10,750 nt of DNA, from assembly GCA_016710465.1 (NCBI GenBank), contig JADJVS010000004.1:1-10750 (forward strand), given 5' to 3'. This DNA comes from Sulfuritalea sp. Lineage in GTDB: Bacteria; Pseudomonadota; Gammaproteobacteria; Burkholderiales; Rhodocyclaceae. Under the pieces are notes generated by a model that ran no database searches, was not told where the DNA came from, and was given only the letters and a program-made list of their open reading frames with translations. The translations under genes and the position numbers were made by a program. Positions 7,049-10,750 of this stretch are shown here, one piece after another; the first letter of the stretch is position 1; each line of letters starts with the position of its first letter.

Positions 7049-7190
7049 GCGGTTCATTATCCAAGCCGCCGGATAATGAAACCGGTGGCCGCTTTGGTGC
7101 CCGGAGAAAATGACGCGAAGTCTAATACGCTGATTTATTGAGAATATTTTCAATATTCCGTTTCATTTTCCAGGCCCAAAGATAATGAAT
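7049..7190. repeat. Cluster of inverted and direct copies of a GGATAATGAA-like motif
   Basis: TTCATTATCC (7053-7062) and GGATAATGAA (7071-7080) form a perfect 10-bp inverted repeat around an 8-base loop. GATAATGAA recurs at 7181-7189. Related versions are GGAAAATGAAACGG (minus strand, 7172-7159; compare GGATAATGAAACCGG from 7071) and GGAGAAAATGACG (from 7101). An A+T-rich perfect hairpin, GAATATT-TTC-AATATTC (7142-7158), sits within the cluster. Local base composition is much richer in A+T than the flanks. It may be a recombinase or regulator binding array, or the end of a mobile element. No known element is recognised. Confidence 0.5.
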
Positions 7191-7248
7191 CTCCGCCCGC
7201 CTGCAGTCGGTTCGGCAAGGTGTAGTTCCTGCTGGCGAGAGGCCACAG

Positions 7249-7267
7249 GAGGTGCTACCAGCACCTC
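7249..7267. terminator. Hairpin downstream of the DUF6978/DUF1828 operon
   Basis: GAGGTGCT (7249-7256) and AGCACCTC (7260-7267) form a perfect 8-bp stem with a 3-base loop, about 55 bp beyond the operon's last stop. No T-run follows on either strand, so it is only a possible terminator or RNA-stabilising structure. Confidence 0.3.
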
Positions 7268-7294
7268 TTAGCGACCTAGGCGCACAAATGTTTG

Positions 7295-7316
7295 GGGCGA
7301 CGAGGGTGTCTCGCCC
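7295..7316 (-). terminator. Possible terminator hairpin just after the operon stop
   Basis: GGGCGA (7295-7300) and TCGCCC (7311-7316) pair around a 10-base loop. The hairpin starts 5 bp after the minus-strand stop at 7322. Position favours a terminator; the missing T-tract argues against an efficient intrinsic one. Confidence 0.3.
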
Positions 7317-7321
7317 GACGA

Positions 7322-8098
7322 TCATCCATTCACGCGCCGTAATAGCTTGCGCTGAAAATCATCCGTCGCGTCTAGCGAATCGATCATGTCGTTTGCGGCA
7401 TTGGTAAGACGACTCAGATCCGGGCGAGGTAGGTCCGCCATGTTCTGGTAGACGATCATTGAATTGAAATCCTGATTGGACGCGATCAGATGCTGGAGGA
7501 TGATGGTCGCCAGTCGCGCCTTGTCTCGATTTGGCACACCGAACAAATAGAGCGGCGCCGCACCGCCATGGACAAAATAGTCGACCGGATAGTCGCGGCC
7601 ATTCGGAACATTGGGTACGAAATAGTTTTCCGTCAATCGCTCGCTACCCACTAGCGCTTCCAGCTTCTCCCGCAAGTCCTCATAAAATGTGCTTTCCGCC
7701 CTGGCACGATTTAGGAAAGTCAGGTCATGCACCCGAGTCAGCGCCTGCCCGAGGCGCAGAACATTGGCCCCCACATCTTCCGCTGTGGACTCCAGAAAAA
7801 ACTCACCGTCGTCTTCCATCAAACCCGCATCGGCCAAGACTTGCGCCAGCAGGCGGCCCCGCGTGCCTTCGCGCAACTTGGCCAAATCGTTTTCGTAGCT
7901 CAAGCGCATCAGGGTCAAGCCTTGATCACCAATGCGCAGACCTCCAGTGGGTGCAGGGGAGATATAGATCGAATAGCCGTCGCCGTCCGGAAACGTCCAT
8001 GGCGTATCGACACGCCATAAGGCGTCGGATCGCTGCTGTACCGTCACGCTGCCGCACAATGCATGGCAGAGTGTGCTTTCCAGATCGCTCGTGTTCAT
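7322..8098 (-). CDS. DUF1828/DUF1829-like protein of unknown function
   Basis: A 258-residue soluble protein. Residues about 20-110 resemble DUF1828: an aromatic/Gly-rich block DGDGYSIYI (38-46) followed by GGLRIGDQGLTLMRLS (52-67). The C-terminal half (about 145-250), with FVPNVPNGRDYPVDYF and LYLFGVPNRDKARLATIILQ, resembles DUF1829, its usual partner domain. This call is from memory of the family pattern, not from a search. No signal peptide or membrane helix is visible. The ATG at 8098 overlaps the upstream stop in an ATGA arrangement and has GGAGAG about 5 bases ahead of it, so translation is likely coupled to the DUF6978-like gene. The family occurs on phages and mobile DNA with no assigned activity. 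Base use is visibly less GC-rich than icmF or cusA, consistent with acquisition by transfer. Confidence 0.72.
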   Translation of the reverse strand: MNTSDLESTLCHALCGSVTVQQRSDALWRVDTPWTFPDGDGYSIYISPAPTGGLRIGDQGLTLMRLSYENDLAKLREGTRGRLLAQVLADAGLMEDDGEFFLESTAEDVGANVLRLGQALTRVHDLTFLNRARAESTFYEDLREKLEALVGSERLTENYFVPNVPNGRDYPVDYFVHGGAAPLYLFGVPNRDKARLATIILQHLIASNQDFNSMIVYQNMADLPRPDLSRLTNAANDMIDSLDATDDFQRKLLRRVNG

Positions 8099-8592
8099 GG
8101 CTGCTCTCCGAACAAACCCGGCTGTACGGCTCCATCAGGCTGGGTTTGCAAACCCTGAATATGCGCTCGTTGCACCAGATGGTGCAAGGCGCCGGCCAGA
8201 GTCCTGTATGCCTGCGTCTCCTCGGCAAAGCCCTCGGCCTTGCGATTGGCCTGTATGTAACGCTCGGTCGCCAAGTGCACATGGTATTGGAACTCGATGC
8301 GCTCGCGCTCAAGCGCATTGGGATGGGCGTGGTCGCTGCCATTGCAGCGCAGCAACATGACCTCCTCCCCGGATTTGGCATGCCACAGAAGCCCCGCGCT
8401 GAAACCCTCGGCAATCTTGATGCTTTGGCGCGTGAACAAAGCAAAGCGATGTTCGCCGTCATCACTGACGATACGAAAATCGCGCCTGATGTGCTTGCCC
8501 TCCTGCTTTTCACGCGCCTGGGGGTTCTCGACGCGCTTGGGGCACTCGATCAGTTGCGCAATTCTCTCGTCGGTCAAGGTTTCAATGCCCAT
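8095..8592 (-). CDS. DUF6978-like protein of unknown function
   Basis: A 165-residue protein starting MGIETLTDERIAQLIECPKR. Its features (LIECPKRVENPQAR, FALFTRQ, FSAGLLWH, LLRCNGSDHAHPN, VHLATERYIQANRKAEGFAE) resemble the DUF6978 family as I remember it. It is rich in His, Arg and Glu, soluble, with no membrane segment. The frame is open to 8712, but ATG 8592 is chosen because a strong AAGGAGG (complement of 8597-8603) lies just upstream and the preceding 40 codons look non-conserved. It ends in a 4-bp ATGA overlap with the DUF1828-like gene, so the two proteins probably act together. Possible roles include a defence or toxin-antitoxin-like pair, but nothing in the sequence shows an enzyme active site. 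Confidence 0.68.
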   Translation of the reverse strand: MGIETLTDERIAQLIECPKRVENPQAREKQEGKHIRRDFRIVSDDGEHRFALFTRQSIKIAEGFSAGLLWHAKSGEEVMLLRCNGSDHAHPNALERERIEFQYHVHLATERYIQANRKAEGFAEETQAYRTLAGALHHLVQRAHIQGLQTQPDGAVQPGLFGEQP

Positions 8593-8775
8593 TGGTCCTC
8601 CTTCGCTGAGTGCAGCGCGCCCCCTGTTTATGACTGGCATATATCCGAACTTCGGGAACCTTATGCGCTGATGGCAGCAAGCAATGCGAACGTCCGCGTG
8701 GGTGCGCGCCATGGCTGTTTGTTCTTCGTTCGACTCTAAATCGCCGTCGACCGTCCTCCACCCTTATGACGGCAA

Positions 8776-8784
8776 ATTCTAGCA
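8776..8784 (-). promoter_or_regulatory. Candidate extended -10 promoter for the two-gene operon
   Basis: The minus strand reads TGCTAGAAT at 8784-8776, a good extended -10 element (TGn followed by TAGAAT), with no clear -35. It would give a leader of roughly 175 nt before ATG 8592. This is a by-eye match. The 276-bp gap 8593-8868 shows nothing else I can name. Confidence 0.3.
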
Positions 8785-8868
8785 TCGGGCTCTATGTGAA
8801 ACGGCCGCGCTGCGCCAGCTCTCCGTCCCTGGGCCTTGCCGGTTCTGTCGAATGTCAAACCTGGCCCG

Positions 8869-10750
8869 TCAAGCCCTTACCTCCAGCCTCCACTCCTTCA
8901 CCAGCGCATAGATCGCCGGGATCACGATCAGGGTCAGCACCGTCGAGGAGATCATGCCGCCGACCATGGGCGCGGCGATGCGGCTCATGACTTCCGAACC
9001 CGTGCCGGTGCTCCACATGATGGGCAAGAGGCCCGCCATGATCGCCACCACGGTCATCAGCTTGGGCCGCACCCGTTCCACCGCGCCTTCCATCACGGCG
9101 GCGTACAAGTCGGCGCTGGCGACACGGCGATTTTCAACCTTGCACCTCGCTTGCGCGGCTTCCCAGGCGTGGTCGAGGTAGATCAGCATCACCACGCCGG
9201 TCTCTGCCGCCACGCCGGCCAGGGCGATGAAGCCCACCGCCACGGCCACCGACAGGTTGTAGCCCAGCGCCCACATCAGCCAGACGCCGCCGACCAGTGC
9301 GAAAGGCACCGAGAGCATCACGATCAGGGTCTCGGTCATGCGCCGGAAGTTGAGGTAGAGCAGCAGGAAGATGATCAGCAGCGTCAGCGGCACGACGATC
9401 TTCAGCTTCTCGATGGCGCGTTCCATGTACTCAAACTGGCCGCTCCAGGTGATGTAATAGCCGGGCGGGAACTTGACCTTTTCGTTGACCGCCTGGCGCG
9501 CGGCGGCGACGTAGGAGCCGATGTCGCGCTCGCGGATGTCGACGTAGATGTAGGCCGAGAGCAGCGCATTCTCGGTACGGATAGCCGGTGCGCCCTTGAC
9601 GATGGAAATCTTCGCCACCTGACCCAGCGGCACCATGGCTGGCGGCGCATTCGCCTCCATGCCGGCGCCATACACCGGCACCAGCACTTCGCGCGCGATC
9701 GCCTGCGGGTCGGCGCGCAACTCGCGCGGGTAGCGCACGGTGACGCCGAAGCGCTCACGCCCTTCGACCGTGGTGGTCACCATTTCGCCGCCCAGCGCCG
9801 TGCCTATGGTGTCCTGCAGTTCGCCCACCGAGAGCCCATAGCGCGCCAATGCGGCGCGGTCGGGCTCGATATCGAGGTAGAAGCCGCCGGTGATGCGCTC
9901 GGCATAGGCGCTGGTGGTGCCCGGCACGGCCTTCACCACGATCTCGATCTCGCGCGCCAGGCGCTCCATCTCCTCGAGGTCCTTGCCGAAGACCTTGATG
10001 CCGATCGGCGTGCGGATGCCGGTGGACAGCATGTCGATGCGCGCCTTGATCGGCATGGTCCAGGAGTTGGCGACGCCGGGGAACTGCAGGGCCTTGTCGA
10101 GCTCGGCGATCAGCTTGTCGGTGGTCAGCCCTGGCCGCCATTCCGACTCGGGCTTGAGGTTGATCACGGTCTCGAACATCTCGGTCGGCGCCGGGTCGGT
10201 CGCCGTGTTGGCGCGGCCGGCCTTGCCGATCACCGAGGCCACCTCGGGGAAGCTCTTGATGATCTTGTTCTGCGTCTGCAAGAGCTCGGCGGCCTTGGTG
10301 ATGGACATGCCGGGCAGCGAGGTCGGCATGTAGAACAGCGTGCCCTCGTTGAGCGTGGGCATGAACTCGCTGCCCAGGCGCGAGGCCGGATACACGGTGG
10401 CCGCCATGGCAATCAGGGCGAGGACGATGGTGCTGCCCTTCCAGCGCATCACGCCGGCGATGATCGGCCGGTAGAGCCAGATCAGCACGCGGTTCACCGG
10501 GTTCTTTGCCTCGGGCATGATCCTGCCGCGGATGAAGAACAGCATCAGCACCGGCACCAGGGTCACCGAGAGCATGGCGGCGCCGGCCATGGCGAAGGTC
10601 TTGGTGTAGGCCAGCGGCGAGAACAGCCGGCCTTCCTGCGCTTCGAGCGTGAACACCGGCAGGAAGGAGACGGTGATGATCAGCAGCGAAAAGAACAGCG
10701 CGGGCCGACCTCCTTGCAGGCGGCAATGATGGCCTCGGTGCGCGACTCAC
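8869..10750 (-). CDS. cusA: CusA-type Cu(I)/Ag(I) RND efflux pump, C-terminal part, apparent frameshift
   Basis: This is the inner-membrane proton-driven subunit of a CusCBA-like tripartite pump exporting Cu(I)/Ag(I) from periplasm or cytoplasm. The continuous frame 10656-8869 (595 codons) corresponds to about residue 464 to the end of E. coli CusA. Met110, Met160 and Met209 of this segment (in LFYMPTSLPG, PTEMFETV, RIDMLSTGI) align without gaps with the metal-binding triad Met573/Met623/Met672. Met292 (GGEMV) aligns with Met755 of a methionine pair. Glu485 in AGVAAETGVVML matches the proton-relay Glu939. Transmembrane helices occur near 24-43, 70-86, 416-435, 444-463, 470-492 and in the last 70 residues. 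Upstream of 10656 the CusA-like peptide (EVGP then LFFSLLIITVSFLPVF) is split by loss of one base near 10700, and the 5' third lies outside the window. If the shift is real the gene is broken; otherwise it is a base-calling error. No partner genes are inside the window. Confidence 0.9.

Larger units (their letters stand above)
7017..7321. other. Gene-free stretch with hairpins
   Basis: I see no convincing gene between the debris and the stop of the DUF1828-like gene. It holds the GATAATGAA cluster and the two hairpins listed separately. A short minus-strand frame (7325-7122) overlaps these structures, has no family resemblance, and is not accepted as a gene. Confidence 0.6.

Noticed and set aside
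7122..7325. 67-codon minus-strand frame after the DUF1828-like gene
   Set aside because: It has no ribosome binding site or family resemblance and runs through several hairpins.
7531..8739. 402-codon plus-strand open frame opposite the DUF operon
   Set aside because: It covers both minus-strand genes, which have strong ribosome binding sites, an ATGA overlap and family resemblance. The plus frame shows no coherent protein.
8846..8862. TTGACA-like box on the minus strand just after cusA
   Set aside because: No -10 element follows at a suitable distance, and it is best read as chance.
9755..10750. 331-codon minus-strand open frame in the other phase of cusA
   Set aside because: Only its first approximately 16 codons are genuine CusA sequence upstream of the frameshift. 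The rest is an out-of-phase reading of cusA.
1..10750. CRISPR array, tRNA or rRNA genes
   Set aside because: No regularly spaced long repeats, and no cloverleaf or rRNA-like conserved stretch, were seen on either strand.

Overview
The window comes from a GC-rich proteobacterial chromosome. The gene content (fused isobutyryl-CoA mutase icmF divergent from an AraC-type regulator, a bacteriohemerythrin, a CusA-type metal efflux pump) fits a betaproteobacterium, perhaps a Rhodocyclales member. That placement is an inference from family knowledge, not a search result. The two ends look like well-adapted core genes with dense, GC-rich coding. The middle, about 4875 to 8870, is an accessory patch: an insertion sequence, gene debris, short repeats and two genes with visibly lower GC.

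Left part (1-4874). On the minus strand, one uninterrupted frame from 3226 to the left edge encodes IcmF. Its order is B12-binding domain, GTPase chaperone domain, then mutase domain, and only the last few residues lie outside the window. The residues that distinguish isobutyryl-CoA from methylmalonyl-CoA mutases (Phe599 and Gln743 here) are present. A 100-bp divergent region holds a 7-bp direct repeat with 21-bp spacing and an inverted repeat. These are plausible operators for the AraC-type regulator transcribed the other way. A bacteriohemerythrin with all seven iron ligands follows 30 bp after the regulator. A large stem-loop begins at its stop codon.

Middle (4875-8868). A 55-bp copy of an internal piece of cusA (54/55 identical) lies at 4936-4990, 4.1 kb from its counterpart in the cusA gene and in the same orientation. 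Next is an IS1380-family element (5044-6607). It has 16-bp imperfect terminal inverted repeats, a CTAG target duplication, and a transposase broken by three frameshifts. From 6612 to about 7320 there is no intact gene: first coding-like debris on the minus strand, then a cluster of inverted and direct copies of a GATAATGAA motif and several hairpins. An intact two-gene minus-strand operon follows (8592 to 7322, ATGA overlap). It encodes a DUF6978-like protein and a DUF1828/DUF1829-like protein, both of unknown function. This pair is the best candidate for an undescribed system.

Right part (8869-10750). The 3' two thirds of a heavy-metal RND pump gene of the CusA type lies on the minus strand. 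The three methionines of the Cu(I)/Ag(I) site are conserved. The gene runs off the right edge and has one apparent single-base frameshift near 10700.

Working picture: a host with acyl-CoA carbon-skeleton rearrangement under a dedicated regulator, next to a mobile-DNA hot spot that has collected an IS, fragments and a cargo operon beside a copper/silver efflux locus.
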